Assembly (NCBI RefSeq): GCF_014257025.1
Contig: NZ_JACMSF010000004.1
Span: 227,461-291,460 of the forward strand
Source of the DNA: Streptomyces cupreus
GTDB lineage: Bacteria; Actinomycetota; Actinomycetes; Streptomycetales; Streptomycetaceae
Direction of reading: 5' to 3'
DNA length: 64,000 nt
The position numbers were made by a program, and so were the translations under genes. Below the pieces are notes generated by a model. The model did not search any database. It was not told the DNA's origin and worked only from the letters and a program-made list of their open reading frames with translations. Below, one piece after another: positions 41,526 to 49,811 of the stretch (position 1 is the first letter of the stretch; each line of letters opens with the position of its first letter).

Positions 41526-42299
41526 CTGCCCACTCCCGCACCGCCCCTGATCACGGTCGTCATCGCCACCCGCCTGCGCGAGGACCGGCTCGGCTACCTG
41601 GAAGCCATGCACGCCAGCCTCACCCGGCAGAGCGTGCCCTGGGAAGCCGTGATCGCCATCGACGGGGCCGACCCTAAGCTCCTGCCCGCGCCGCTCGCGG
41701 GTGACCCGCGTGTCCGCACCCTCGTGCTGCCCCGCCAGGTCGGCGCGGCCTGCGCCCGCAACCTCGCCCTGAACGACGTCCGCACCCGTTACGTCAACTG
41801 GGCCGATGACGACGACGAGTTCACCGACGACGCCATGGCCGTACGGCTGCACACCCTGGAAGCGACCGGGGTGGGCTGGTGTGCCGGCTACAGCCAGGAC
41901 CTCCACCCCGAAGGAACGACAACGCTGTGGCGCTGCCCGACGCCGCCCGGCCGGCACGAGGCCGGCGACGTGTGGACGTACTGGAAGTCCCCGTCCGACA
42001 CCATCCCCATCGGGCCGACCACCCTCCTCGCCCGCACCGACCTCGTGCGCGCGGCGCCGATGGGTGGCCTGGTCCAGGGCGAGGACTACATGGCCGCCGT
42101 CGGCGTCACCAGCCTCGCCCCCGGGATCCTGCTGCGCCTGCCGGTCTACCGGTACCGCAAACACCCCGGCCAGATGACCCGCCAGGACGCCTATGACGTC
42201 CTGGAGCCGCAGGCTCGGCGGCATGCGTGGAACTACGGACGCAGCCTGCGAGCCACCCTCTGCGGCCGAGAGACGAGAGATGCGGCCGGGGTGGTCTGA
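41526..42299 (+). CDS. Family 2-like glycosyltransferase, CTG start
   Basis: CTG at 41526 stands six bases after GGAGGA; the GT-A core begins only six codons later (LITVVIATRLREDRLGYLEA), so ATG 41607 would delete the first strand. Further landmarks: VGAACARNLALNDVRTRYV, WADDDDEF (DXD metal site, about residue 100) and GLVQGEDYMAAV (catalytic E-D). 257 aa. GT2 enzymes transfer a sugar from a nucleotide sugar; in this operon it is the only clear enzyme amid small unknown proteins, so it might glycosylate one of them or a wall polymer. Confidence 0.75.
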   Translation: MPTPAPPLITVVIATRLREDRLGYLEAMHASLTRQSVPWEAVIAIDGADPKLLPAPLAGDPRVRTLVLPRQVGAACARNLALNDVRTRYVNWADDDDEFTDDAMAVRLHTLEATGVGWCAGYSQDLHPEGTTTLWRCPTPPGRHEAGDVWTYWKSPSDTIPIGPTTLLARTDLVRAAPMGGLVQGEDYMAAVGVTSLAPGILLRLPVYRYRKHPGQMTRQDAYDVLEPQARRHAWNYGRSLRATLCGRETRDAAGVV

Positions 42300-42832
42300 T
42301 GTCGTCCTCCGTCACCCCGGCCACGCTCGATTACCTGGCCCGGCGTCTGGACGAGCTGGCCGCCCAATTCCCCACCAGCCCCGACGCCGTCGACCTGGTC
42401 ACGCTCACCGACGACATCGGCGTGCTGGCCCACCATCTGCAGCACGCCATCGAACGCGCGCAGGAACGGTTCATCACACCGCAGACGGTCTACCCGCCCG
42501 AACGCGCCGCTCTGACCCGGCTCGCCCGGGCCGCCGCAGGTATCGCGCGAGCTCTGGACACACTCGCCGAGGCCCTGACCTACGCCACGACCGGCTTCCA
42601 GCGCGAGGCCGTGGAGGACCTCGCCCACTCGCCTCTGCGCAACGACCCTGAGGTCCTGCGGATCATGACGGCCGAGAAATACGTCGCGGCCCGCGCCCGT
42701 CTGCGGCACACCGCCGCCGCCCTGCGCGCGACCTCCACACCGGCACCGCCTGGGCCGTCCACACCGCGAACGACCGGCCTGCGAACCCAGCCGGCTGCCG
42801 TCCCGCAGACACGGCAGCCGAACCGCCACTGA
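42299..42832 (+). CDS. Helical hypothetical protein
   Basis: ATG 42299 overlaps the glycosyltransferase stop (TGATG). The 177-aa helical protein has LDYLARRLDELAAQFPTSPD, TLTDDIGVLAHHLQHAIERA, LTRLARAAAGIARALDTLAE and a Pro/Thr/Arg tail ending QPNRH. Same build as 32451 and 37961. Confidence 0.6.
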   Translation: MSSSVTPATLDYLARRLDELAAQFPTSPDAVDLVTLTDDIGVLAHHLQHAIERAQERFITPQTVYPPERAALTRLARAAAGIARALDTLAEALTYATTGFQREAVEDLAHSPLRNDPEVLRIMTAEKYVAARARLRHTAAALRATSTPAPPGPSTPRTTGLRTQPAAVPQTRQPNRH

Positions 42833-42847
42833 CCGATAAGGATCCCT

Positions 42848-43276
42848 CTGTCCGACCACTTCCACTTCCGCGCCCATCCCGAACACGGCTTCGTCGCCTC
42901 CGCCGACGCGAACTTCACCCCCCACCTCGCCGAATGGTTCCTCCTCCGCGAGCAGTTCGAGCCCATCCCCTTCTCTCCGGGCCTGTACCGGCTCACCGAG
43001 CCGGAACGCGACGGGCTGCGCCGTACCCGCCAAGCCGTCCACGACCTGCGCAGCCTCGGCTACCGCGTGCAGGACGACAGCGCGCTCGACCCCGCCCGTG
43101 CATCGGCTCCTGCCCGGCCGACGACCAGCAACAGCCTGGCTGAACGGCGCTCCCGCATCGCGCAGGCCGCCACCGTTCGCCCCTCCCGCATCTCCGCCCT
43201 GGCCAACACCGCGCCGGCGGCACCGCCTGCCGCCGCCAGCCACGCCCCGACTGCTGGGCAAGGACGGCGCCAGTGA
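42848..43276 (+). CDS. Small module protein, CTG start
   Basis: AAGGA (42838-42842) stands five bases before a CTG at 42848. The 142-aa product starts SDHFHFRAHPEHGFVASA, then the short module (WFLLREQFEPIPFSPGLYRL, AVHDLRSLGYRVQDDSALDP) and a basic/Ala-rich tail ending GQGRRQ. A later GTG would lose the module. The GTG of the next gene overlaps its stop. Confidence 0.6.
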   Translation: MSDHFHFRAHPEHGFVASADANFTPHLAEWFLLREQFEPIPFSPGLYRLTEPERDGLRRTRQAVHDLRSLGYRVQDDSALDPARASAPARPTTSNSLAERRSRIAQAATVRPSRISALANTAPAAPPAAASHAPTAGQGRRQ

Positions 43277-43620
43277 ACATGACCAGCGAGCCGATCCGCA
43301 TCACCCGGGGCGAAGGCGGCGAGGTCGAAGTCGAAGGACGGTGCGACGCGTTCGCCGCGAGCATCCTGGCCCGCGCCGGATTCGAGACCTATCCGACGCT
43401 GCGCGGGCAGTGGATCCGGCTGCCCTTCGACCTCGGCCGCACCTGGGAGAACGAACACGCCAGCTGGGCCGCCGAGATGCTGGTGGCCGCCCGCTACTCG
43501 GTTCACCTCGACCCCGACCTGCGCGTTTCGCGCCCCGGCCAGTCCACCCCGTCCGCCCCGAAGCACCGGCCGGCGATGACCGCACAGGCACCGTCGACAG
43601 GACGCCGGACACGCCACTGA
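43273..43620 (+). CDS. Small module protein
   Basis: GTG 43273 overlaps the preceding stop; 115 aa. It holds the same module as the upstream neighbour: CDAFAASILARAGFETYPTL, QWIRLPFDLG, AEMLVAARYSVHLDPDLRV, followed by a Ser/Pro/Arg-rich tail ending GRRTRH. The module is probably a compact alpha/beta unit. Likely a tandem paralogue of 42848. Confidence 0.6.
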   Translation: MNMTSEPIRITRGEGGEVEVEGRCDAFAASILARAGFETYPTLRGQWIRLPFDLGRTWENEHASWAAEMLVAARYSVHLDPDLRVSRPGQSTPSAPKHRPAMTAQAPSTGRRTRH

Positions 43621-43642
43621 CCACAACCGCCAGGAGCAACCG

Positions 43643-44806
43643 ATCCCCAACCCGCCCACTCCCACCGCGAGCGAACTGGCCTGGAAAGCACGGGACTTCC
43701 GAATTCGCATGATTCGCATCGGCCGTGAGGTCGAGACCGCGCTCGATGCCACCCGGGACCGCCACGGGCGGACCGTCCACCACAATGCCGAAGCAGCAGC
43801 CCGCGCCCACCGCGACCAGGCAGCCCTCCAGGCGTACGCCACCTACCTGGTCCCGCACGCAGGCGAACTGCTCGCCGCGGCCCGCCGCGCCCTCGACGTG
43901 CTGCCGCCCGCCCGCCACACCGCCGCGTGGCGGAGCCTGCTCGACAGCCTCGCCGCCTCCCACACCGAGATCGCGAAAGTCCTCGACCAGCCCGCCTCAC
44001 CCGGCTCTACCGCCGAGCGTGAGCAGCACACGGCCGTGTGGCCGCACCTCGCCTTCTGGGCGGACCACAGCTACCTCGCCACCGAACTCGCCGACCAGCA
44101 CCAGCAGCGCGAAATCCCGCTGACCGACGAGGAACAGCAGATGTGGACCGCCATGGCCCACGCGGCGCAGCGGCGGGGCGAGCTGGATCTGATCGAGTCG
44201 TGGTACGCCGTCGACGGCCGACTCATCACCATCGCCCACCTGATCGAGGACGACACCTCGACCGTGATCGCACTGTCCGGCGATCCGGATGCGCCGGGTT
44301 GGCAGGTGATCGGGCACTACGCCAACGAATACATCGCCGGGCAGGCACTGCCGTCCGCGGTCCCGCCCGGCGTGCTGCGGCCGGGCGTCTCCCCGTTCAA
44401 CCGCCCGGAGGCCGCGCCCGAGGTTTCCCTGCAGGAACTGATCCGGGACGTCATCGAAGCCCGAGCGGCAGGTGACGTTGCCGAGGTCCTGCTCACCGCA
44501 ACCCAGCACGGCTACAACGCGGGCCCGCTGGTCCGCCTCCAGGAACTCCTGGAGATCGCAGGCCAGTTCGCCCACGCCCTGGAAACCGTGCGGGGCCAGC
44601 AGGTCGCCGCCCGGCTCGCCGCGCTCGGCCGATACCTCGACTTCCTCACCCGCGAAGTACACGAGACGGCCGAGGACCTCGGCGCGAGTGTCGCCGTCCT
44701 GCCGCCCCATCGCACTCCCAGGCCACACGTCCGCCCGCGCCCGGTCCTGGACACAACGCCGCCAGCGCCTCCCGCCCGTGGCCCGTCGCCCGCGCGCCAC
44801 CGCTAG
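43643..44806 (+). CDS. Helical hypothetical protein, ATC start
   Basis: ATC at 43643 follows AGGAG by six bases, and the reading frame downstream is unbroken to 44806 (387 aa). The first ATG in frame is 43709. The protein has long helices (IRMIRIGREVETALDATRDR, AGELLAAARRALDVLPPARH, LRPGV etc.), a more beta-rich middle (LITIAHLIEDDTSTVIALSG), and a helical end (LEIAGQFAHALETVRGQQVA) before a Pro-rich tail ending PARHR. Probably several small domains in one chain. Function unknown. Confidence 0.6.
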   Translation: MPNPPTPTASELAWKARDFRIRMIRIGREVETALDATRDRHGRTVHHNAEAAARAHRDQAALQAYATYLVPHAGELLAAARRALDVLPPARHTAAWRSLLDSLAASHTEIAKVLDQPASPGSTAEREQHTAVWPHLAFWADHSYLATELADQHQQREIPLTDEEQQMWTAMAHAAQRRGELDLIESWYAVDGRLITIAHLIEDDTSTVIALSGDPDAPGWQVIGHYANEYIAGQALPSAVPPGVLRPGVSPFNRPEAAPEVSLQELIRDVIEARAAGDVAEVLLTATQHGYNAGPLVRLQELLEIAGQFAHALETVRGQQVAARLAALGRYLDFLTREVHETAEDLGASVAVLPPHRTPRPHVRPRPVLDTTPPAPPARGPSPARHR

Positions 44807-44857
44807 AGCCACGACCCCAACCCGGCCGCACACCCACCTACTGAGGAGATCCAAACC

Positions 44858-45358
44858 ATGTCAGTCCGTACCAGATGGACGATCGAGCATGTTCCATGCG
44901 GCCATGAGGCCGTCCATGACCTGTCCGACCGCCCGGCCGACCGGCGAGCGGGGTTCGCCCGCTGGCTCGCCGGACGGGAATGCTCTGACTGCTGGAAGGC
45001 CGCCCGCGACGCTGACACCGAGTCCAAGGAGCAGTGGCTCGCGGCCAAGCGCGCCGAGGAGCAGCAGGCCGCGGCCGAGTGGGCCGAGAAGTTCGACATG
45101 CCGCCGCTGGAAGGACCCGAGAGGGCGCTGGACTGGGGCGAGCGCTCCCGCCACCAGCTGATGACCGCCGCGCACACCGCCCTCGTCGCCGAAGGCACCT
45201 GGGGCGAGGCGGACTGGGCGGTGCTGGAAGAGAAGGCCCGCACCATCACGAGGGCAGGCTGGTGGATCGACCAGAGGGACGCAGAGGGCTCTGACCTGGT
45301 CGAACTCCTCGATGCCGCCAGCGAGTCCGACCGCGGGACGGAGAACCCGTACCGCTGA
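44858..45358 (+). CDS. Small putative zinc-binding protein
   Basis: ATG 44858; 166 aa. N-terminus RWTIEHVPCGHEAVHDLSDR, then FARWLAGRECSDCWKAARDA give a C-x-H...C-x2-C pattern compatible with zinc binding and typical of small actinobacterial plasmid proteins. The remainder is helical (RHQLMTAAHTALVAEGTWGE, LEEKARTITRAGWWIDQRDA). A 37-bp repeat follows its stop. Role unknown. Confidence 0.65.
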   Translation: MSVRTRWTIEHVPCGHEAVHDLSDRPADRRAGFARWLAGRECSDCWKAARDADTESKEQWLAAKRAEEQQAAAEWAEKFDMPPLEGPERALDWGERSRHQLMTAAHTALVAEGTWGEADWAVLEEKARTITRAGWWIDQRDAEGSDLVELLDAASESDRGTENPYR

Positions 45359-45368
45359 CGACGGCGGG

Positions 45369-45405
45369 AACATAGCCGACGATCGCCGGTTAGCCAAACC
45401 GGCGA
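45369..45405 (+). repeat. 37-bp repeat, inverted copy at 23169
   Basis: Identical in inverted orientation to 23169-23205. Here it starts 10 bases after the stop of the zinc-protein gene and the stem-loop is GATCGCCGGTT/AACCGGCGATC with loop AGCCA. See the entry at 23169. Confidence 0.75.
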
Positions 45406-45459
45406 TCCTGCGGACCATTGATCCTCCCACCGCCACCCGCACCGCGTGGAAGGACTTGC

Positions 45460-45897
45460 ATGCTCCCGCCGTCTTGGACGCCTCCGCCGACTCCGGCCTT
45501 CGCGCCGACGCCCGATCCGCTCACTCCCGCCCGGGACATCACCCACCGGCACTTCGGCGCCGGTGACCAGGTCGTCGTCCTCAAGGGCGTGTCCGGCGGG
45601 GAACTGTGGGGAGACGCCATGCGCGTGGTCGCCTCCTCGTGGCACACCCCGACCGACGAGGACGGATGGCGGCTGCGCGATGCGACCGGCGGCCAGCAGT
45701 CCTACCTCACCGCCCACCCCCGCTACCTGGTCCACCTGAAGCGCCGGTGCCCGGACTGCCTGATCTACCTGCGCGCCATGGAGGACTACCTCCTGCCGAA
45801 GTACGCCTCCCGCAACGAGCTGATCGACTGCGGCTGGTACACCACCACGGCCCTCGGCCAGCTCGTGCACGTCAACGACGCCCGGGACGGCCGGTGA
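45460..45897 (+). CDS. Small hypothetical protein with cysteine cluster
   Basis: ATG 45460 after AAGGA. 145 aa: a Pro/Thr-rich first 35 residues, then a beta-rich core (HRHFGAGDQVVVLKGVSGGE, EDGWRLRDATGGQQSYLTAH) and RRCPDCLIYLRAMED with Cys-x2-Cys plus later CGWYTTTALGQLV. A small beta-barrel-like fold is likely. Stop overlaps the next GTG (GTGA). Confidence 0.55.
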   Translation: MLPPSWTPPPTPAFAPTPDPLTPARDITHRHFGAGDQVVVLKGVSGGELWGDAMRVVASSWHTPTDEDGWRLRDATGGQQSYLTAHPRYLVHLKRRCPDCLIYLRAMEDYLLPKYASRNELIDCGWYTTTALGQLVHVNDARDGR

Positions 45898-46673
45898 GTC
45901 TTCCCGTCCGCCGGCCCGGCCGCGCCCTGGCCCTCGCGTACGCCCGCACCCGGGCCACCCTCACGCCGGCAGACGCACGCTGGCCCGCCCGTCTGGCAGC
46001 CGATCTGCGCGAACTCGACGCCGACTGGCGGGAATCGGCCGAGGTGTGCGCGGATGCCGCCTGGGCGGCCCGCGCTGCAGGACACAGCGCCCTTGGTCTG
46101 CTGCGGCCCGAGCAGGTCACCGCCGCCGACCCCGACCCGGTCACCGCCCGCACGTACCGGCACCTGTACCTGAGCGGCCTGCGCTACGACTTCCGATGCC
46201 CCAGCCTGCAGTCGCTCGTCGAGCGACTCCCCGCAGCCGCACGCGCGGGGCTGGACTGCTACAGCCGCGCGCTGTACGCCTTCTCGCTGCTGGGCCAGTC
46301 ACGGCCCGAGGGCCTGGCCCTCATGGACGAGGTCCTCGACCAGGCCGGCGAGCACGCCAAGACCCTGCACGTGCTGCTGCACGGCCTGTGGCTCGGCCAG
46401 CACCTGCCCCAGCGCGCCGAGCGCATTCTCGACCTCGCCGCCCGGCCGCCGTTCGCCGCACGGACCGATCCGATCGTGCTCTTCAGAAAGGCCGGCGCGT
46501 TGCGTCAGCTCGGCCGGCACGAGGAGGGGCTTGCGGCGATCGACCGCGCGCTGGACCTGCTGCCGCCGGGTGATGTGTCGGTGCACGCGGATCTGGTGCG
46601 CGAGCGTTCCCTGATCGCCGCCGCCAGCGAGGTGTCGCTGTCCGCACGAACCAGCGGAGGCACACAGACGTGA
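45894..46673 (+). CDS. TPR-like protein
   Basis: 259 aa, GTG 45894 overlapping the previous stop. Helix pairs in tandem (ADAAWAARAAGHSALGLLRP, YSRALYAFSLLGQSRPEGLA, LHGLWLGQHLPQRAERILDL, RKAGALRQLGRHEEGLAAID) have the length and Gly/Ala pattern of TPR units. Probably a scaffold. Its stop overlaps the GTG of the relaxase-like gene, so the two may form one complex. Confidence 0.6.
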   Translation: MSLPVRRPGRALALAYARTRATLTPADARWPARLAADLRELDADWRESAEVCADAAWAARAAGHSALGLLRPEQVTAADPDPVTARTYRHLYLSGLRYDFRCPSLQSLVERLPAAARAGLDCYSRALYAFSLLGQSRPEGLALMDEVLDQAGEHAKTLHVLLHGLWLGQHLPQRAERILDLAARPPFAARTDPIVLFRKAGALRQLGRHEEGLAAIDRALDLLPPGDVSVHADLVRERSLIAAASEVSLSARTSGGTQT

Positions 46674-47536
46674 TCCCACGCCTCAACGAGCGCAGCATCT
46701 CCGCCCAGCACCCGCTCAGCCAGGCGCTGGACCGGAACGTGTCGGCGGAGGAGGGCCTGACCGAGCACACTGTCGTCGCCTACTGGCCGGGCCTGGACTT
46801 TTACACTCTGGACGACGAGCAGGCGATCTGGACGTCCGCCCAGTGGGCCGAGCACATCGACGACCCGCTGGTGGAGCACCCGTTCGCTGCCGGCCCGCGG
46901 GGCGATCGGCGGGCGATCTTCCACCTCGACGTCCGTCTCCACCCCGATGACCGTGATCTGACCGGTCCGGAGTGGGCTGAGGCCGCCCACCGCCTCGCCC
47001 GTGCCGCCGGGATCGAGATCCCCGGCGACGAAGGCGGCTGCCGCTGGATCGGCGTCCAGGCCCAGCCCGGCCGCCTCGACCTGATCGCCAACCTGATCCG
47101 GCTCGACGGCACCTGGCAGCCGCAGCCCACCAGCCTGCTCCGACGGCTCTCGGATGAAGCCCGCCGCATCGAGAACGAGCTGCACCTCACCCCCGTACGC
47201 ACAGCCCCTGAGCGCCAGGCCGTCGCCCGGCCCGTCCCGAGCGCGTCGACTCAGCTCGCGACGGTCCTGGCGCAGCTCACCGACGAGCAGTCCGGGCCGC
47301 TGGCCACCGTGCGCGGCCTCATCGAGCACACCGCCTATCGGGTCGCACGCCAGCCGGGTGCCGGCAGCCCCGGCACGGCGCACCGCCTGGAGCTGATCGC
47401 TCACCGGCTTTACGACATCCAGCAGGACCTCGACGCCACCACCGCCCACCTCGCGGCTCGCCCACCGGGCGCCGTCTCTCGGCACGGCATCGCCACCGCA
47501 CCGCCGGATGGGCGGCACACACGACGATCACCGTAG
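46670..47536 (+). CDS. Degenerate relaxase-like protein
   Basis: The 288-aa protein matches the 1465 relaxase over about residues 70-170: the same order of TGPEWAEAAHRLARAAGIEI, GCRWIGVQAQPGRLDLIANL and LRRLSDEARRIENELHL. The metal triad region reads V-Q-A-Q-P-G-R-L-D instead of H-A-D-D-H-I-H-I, so all three histidines are lost, and no YYLY-type nucleophile stretch is evident. It should not cleave DNA, but may still bind it or the relaxosome. Ends GRHTRRSP. GTG 46670. Confidence 0.75.
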   Translation: MIPRLNERSISAQHPLSQALDRNVSAEEGLTEHTVVAYWPGLDFYTLDDEQAIWTSAQWAEHIDDPLVEHPFAAGPRGDRRAIFHLDVRLHPDDRDLTGPEWAEAAHRLARAAGIEIPGDEGGCRWIGVQAQPGRLDLIANLIRLDGTWQPQPTSLLRRLSDEARRIENELHLTPVRTAPERQAVARPVPSASTQLATVLAQLTDEQSGPLATVRGLIEHTAYRVARQPGAGSPGTAHRLELIAHRLYDIQQDLDATTAHLAARPPGAVSRHGIATAPPDGRHTRRSP

Positions 47537-47539
47537 TAA

Positions 47540-47965
47540 GCCCCCGCTCTTGCTGCGTGCCGACCGCTTCCTGGGTTTCCGCCGAATCCCCACTCCGGTG
47601 AGGTCCTCACTCGCGGCGCAGACCCCGAAGCCCACAGCATCCTGCAGCGCTGCGGCTTCGGGCCCGTCGTCCGCGTCCACGAGACCTGCCACCAACGCCG
47701 TGGCCCGGCTGTGGCCGTCGGCTATCACATCGACTGCGACGAGGCATTCGATACCGACCAGCACCTGCCCCGCTCGGTGCCCAGGTCGCCCAGCTCGCCG
47801 ACCGGCCCGCCCGCACCCCGCCCGCAGCACCTGCACCGGGCAGGTGCCCGGCGCAGAGCGCGAAGCGTCCGCTGGATGCGTCCACCCGCCACGGCAGCGC
47901 AGGTGCCGACCCCGCCTCCGGCATCGCGGGCCTGCGCCCCTCACCCCCGCCCGCTCCATTACTAA
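47540..47965 (+). pseudogene. Disrupted module gene
   Basis: The stretch 47600-47965 encodes a module like those at 42848 and 43273: PEAHSILQRCGFGPVVRVHE, then PAVAVGYHIDCDEAFDTDQH, ending in a Pro/Arg-rich tail, stop 47965. Upstream, the more protein-like stretch (LLLRADRFLGFRR) is in another frame, and no start with a ribosome binding site is found; two stop codons lie just before it. It is probably a frameshifted or truncated gene. The GTG at 47711 could start a short product lacking the module's first half. Confidence 0.45.
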
Positions 47966-47973
47966 GGAAGACA

Positions 47974-48747
47974 TTGCACGACCACGACTCCGATCCCGGC
48001 CGCCTCGCCTCGTTCGCCGACGTCCTCGCCGGCGAACTGCCCGGCACCTGGAGCAGTACTTACCACCCGCCCGAGCGCAAGGACGATCTCGCCGAACTGG
48101 CCGACCACATCTGGGACATGGACCTCGTCGCCGAATCCCTCGCCGCGCACCCGATCCGGCACGCGGCCGTGCTGACCCGCAAGGACGGCGCCCAGCTGGT
48201 TGTCATCGACCGGCACGACGAGCGGGACGGCTTCCTCATCGCCGCCGTCGCCCCCCGTGACATCCCCGGGCAGGCGTTTGGCGGGATGCGCGAGCCGGAC
48301 GGCATCGCGCTGAGCGACGACCCGTTCCTGAGCGCCGAGACGGTCGCCGGTGACCTTCTGGCCCGCTACGACGCCGCGCTCGCCCAGGTCCGGCACAACT
48401 CCATTGGCCTGGCCCGCCAGCCCGACGCTACCCAGCCGTCCCAGGCGGAGCGGGTCGTGCTCACCTGGCAGGCCGACGGCAGCCTCGCCACGGCCCCCAC
48501 CAGCAACATGGTCGCCGCCGTCCTGGTCGCCAACGGCTTCGTCCATGACGAGCAGACCGGCTCCTACCGGCTGAGCGGGGACGACACCGCCGTGCAGGCC
48601 CGAGCCGTCCGCAAGATGGGCGAGCAGCTCGCCGCCCAGGGCATCACCACCGCGCTCCAGCACCCTGCGGCGCGGTCCGCGCCCACGTCCACCGCGCCGG
48701 CGGCCCCGCCGCCCCAGGCGCGCAACTCGACCACGCGGACCCGGTGA
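47974..48747 (+). CDS. Paralogue family A protein
   Basis: TTG 47974 follows AAGGA by five bases. 257 aa: FADVLAGELPGTWSSTYHPP, ELADHIWDMDLVAESLA and RDGFLIAAVAPRDIPGQAFG align with 37142 and 39589, and the C-terminal part (MVAAVLVANGFVHDEQTG, KMGEQLAAQGITTALQ) is the short module again. Ends with a Pro/Ala/Arg tail (NSTTRTR). Its stop overlaps the next GTG. Confidence 0.65.
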   Translation: MHDHDSDPGRLASFADVLAGELPGTWSSTYHPPERKDDLAELADHIWDMDLVAESLAAHPIRHAAVLTRKDGAQLVVIDRHDERDGFLIAAVAPRDIPGQAFGGMREPDGIALSDDPFLSAETVAGDLLARYDAALAQVRHNSIGLARQPDATQPSQAERVVLTWQADGSLATAPTSNMVAAVLVANGFVHDEQTGSYRLSGDDTAVQARAVRKMGEQLAAQGITTALQHPAARSAPTSTAPAAPPPQARNSTTRTR

Positions 48748-49148
48748 TGGGCAATCGCGCCGACGACGAAGGTACCGACGTCGAGATCTACTGCAAGCCC
48801 TTGACCGACACCGTTCACGCCGACACCCCCACCGGTGCGCCCGAGGAGCTCCTGGCCCTGCTCGACGGTCTCGGTTTCGAGCGCAGGACCGCGGTGACGG
48901 CCGGTCCCGTCTACATCTGGCACGAGGCGCCGGCGCACCTCACCGAGGACGAGAAGAAGCAGCTCGCAACCCGAGCCGTCCCCGCACTGATCACGGCGGG
49001 ATACGAGGTCTTCCTTCCTGACTACCTCTTCGATCCCGTCGTTTATCAGCAGGCCGTGCACGACATACGCACCCGCCAGGTACGACCCCAGCCCCCGAAA
49101 CCTGCTCCAGCAGCCGCAGTCACCGCTTCGCCTCGGCGTGCCCCCTAA
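48744..49148 (+). CDS. Small module protein
   Basis: GTG 48744 overlaps the upstream stop; 134 aa. The centre holds the module (LLALLDGLGFERRTAVTAGP, VYIWHEAPAHLTEDEK, AVPALITAGYEVFLPDYLFD), and the tail is Pro/Ala-rich, ending SPRRAP. A terminator hairpin follows. Function unknown. Confidence 0.6.
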   Translation: MMGNRADDEGTDVEIYCKPLTDTVHADTPTGAPEELLALLDGLGFERRTAVTAGPVYIWHEAPAHLTEDEKKQLATRAVPALITAGYEVFLPDYLFDPVVYQQAVHDIRTRQVRPQPPKPAPAAAVTASPRRAP

Positions 49149-49159
49149 TAAGCCCGAAC

Positions 49160-49187
49160 GGCGGCCCTGGCACGTGCCGGGGCCGCC
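49160..49187 (+). terminator. Hairpin after the module gene
   Basis: GGCGGCCC (49160-49167) pairs with GGGCCGCC (49180-49187) and continues into GGCAC/GTGCC with one wobble, an almost closed stem of 14 pairs. It lies 12 bases after the stop at 49148 and is the clearest transcription break in the long forward array. Confidence 0.65.
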
Positions 49188-49244
49188 CCGGGGCCGCCGC
49201 AGCACCGACCGGAGAAGCCCGTAGCACCCCGCACACCACCGCCG

Positions 49245-49406
49245 ATGTCCCGCCGCCTCACACCCCGCCTCGCCACCGCCCTGTTCCGCCGCTATCTGCG
49301 CGCCTGCATTCCCACCGGCCCCCACCGGATCGTTCCGCCGACCGGCGCACACCCCGAGGCCAGCCTCGACGAAGCCCGGCGGATCGGCCACCGCCACCAC
49401 CACTGA
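49245..49406 (+). CDS. Small basic protein
   Basis: ATG 49245; 53 aa, Arg- and His-rich (SRRLTPRLATALFRRYLRAC, IGHRHHH at the end). The GGAG at 49211 would place a start at a GTA codon at 49221 in the same frame, which would be yet another non-canonical start, but the ATG is the safe choice. No family recognised; could be a DNA- or RNA-binding peptide, or not expressed. Confidence 0.4.
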   Translation: MSRRLTPRLATALFRRYLRACIPTGPHRIVPPTGAHPEASLDEARRIGHRHHH

Positions 49407-49430
49407 CCCTCAATCCCGCCCCGGAGGGCT

Positions 49431-49811
49431 ATGCCCCACCCCGCCCCGAACCCGGACCGGCTGGCCGACGAGATCGCCCGTCAGCTCGGCCAACTCTCCG
49501 ACCACCTCGTACTACTCCCGGCAGGTGAGGCCACCCGCGTCATCGCACGCGTCCTTAACCCCGAAGACGGAGTCCTCGGCCGTTTCACCCACCTCGTGGC
49601 CACCGGCAGCGTCTTCGCCAAAACCCAGGCCGAACGCGGCTCCCTGCCCGCGGAGGTGTGGCTCGCCCTCGGCCGGGCCGCCAACGAACTGCATGACATC
49701 GGCCTGGATCTCGACGAGCACACCGACACCCTCCAGCGCCTCCACGCCCGCCCCGCCGTGACGGCCAAGCCCCCGACCGCTGCGCCGCTCGTCGTACGGC
49801 GGCGCCGGTGA
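49431..49811 (+). CDS. Helical hypothetical protein
   Basis: ATG 49431 with GGAGG upstream; 126 aa. Helical (RLADEIARQLGQLSDHLVLL, VWLALGRAANELHDIGLDLD, LDEHTDTLQRLH) with tail ending LVVRRRR. Its stop overlaps the start of the following DUF317 gene. Pairs of helical gene plus DUF317 gene recur at 50643/50990 and 51868/52443, so the partners may bind each other. Confidence 0.6.
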   Translation: MPHPAPNPDRLADEIARQLGQLSDHLVLLPAGEATRVIARVLNPEDGVLGRFTHLVATGSVFAKTQAERGSLPAEVWLALGRAANELHDIGLDLDEHTDTLQRLHARPAVTAKPPTAAPLVVRRRR

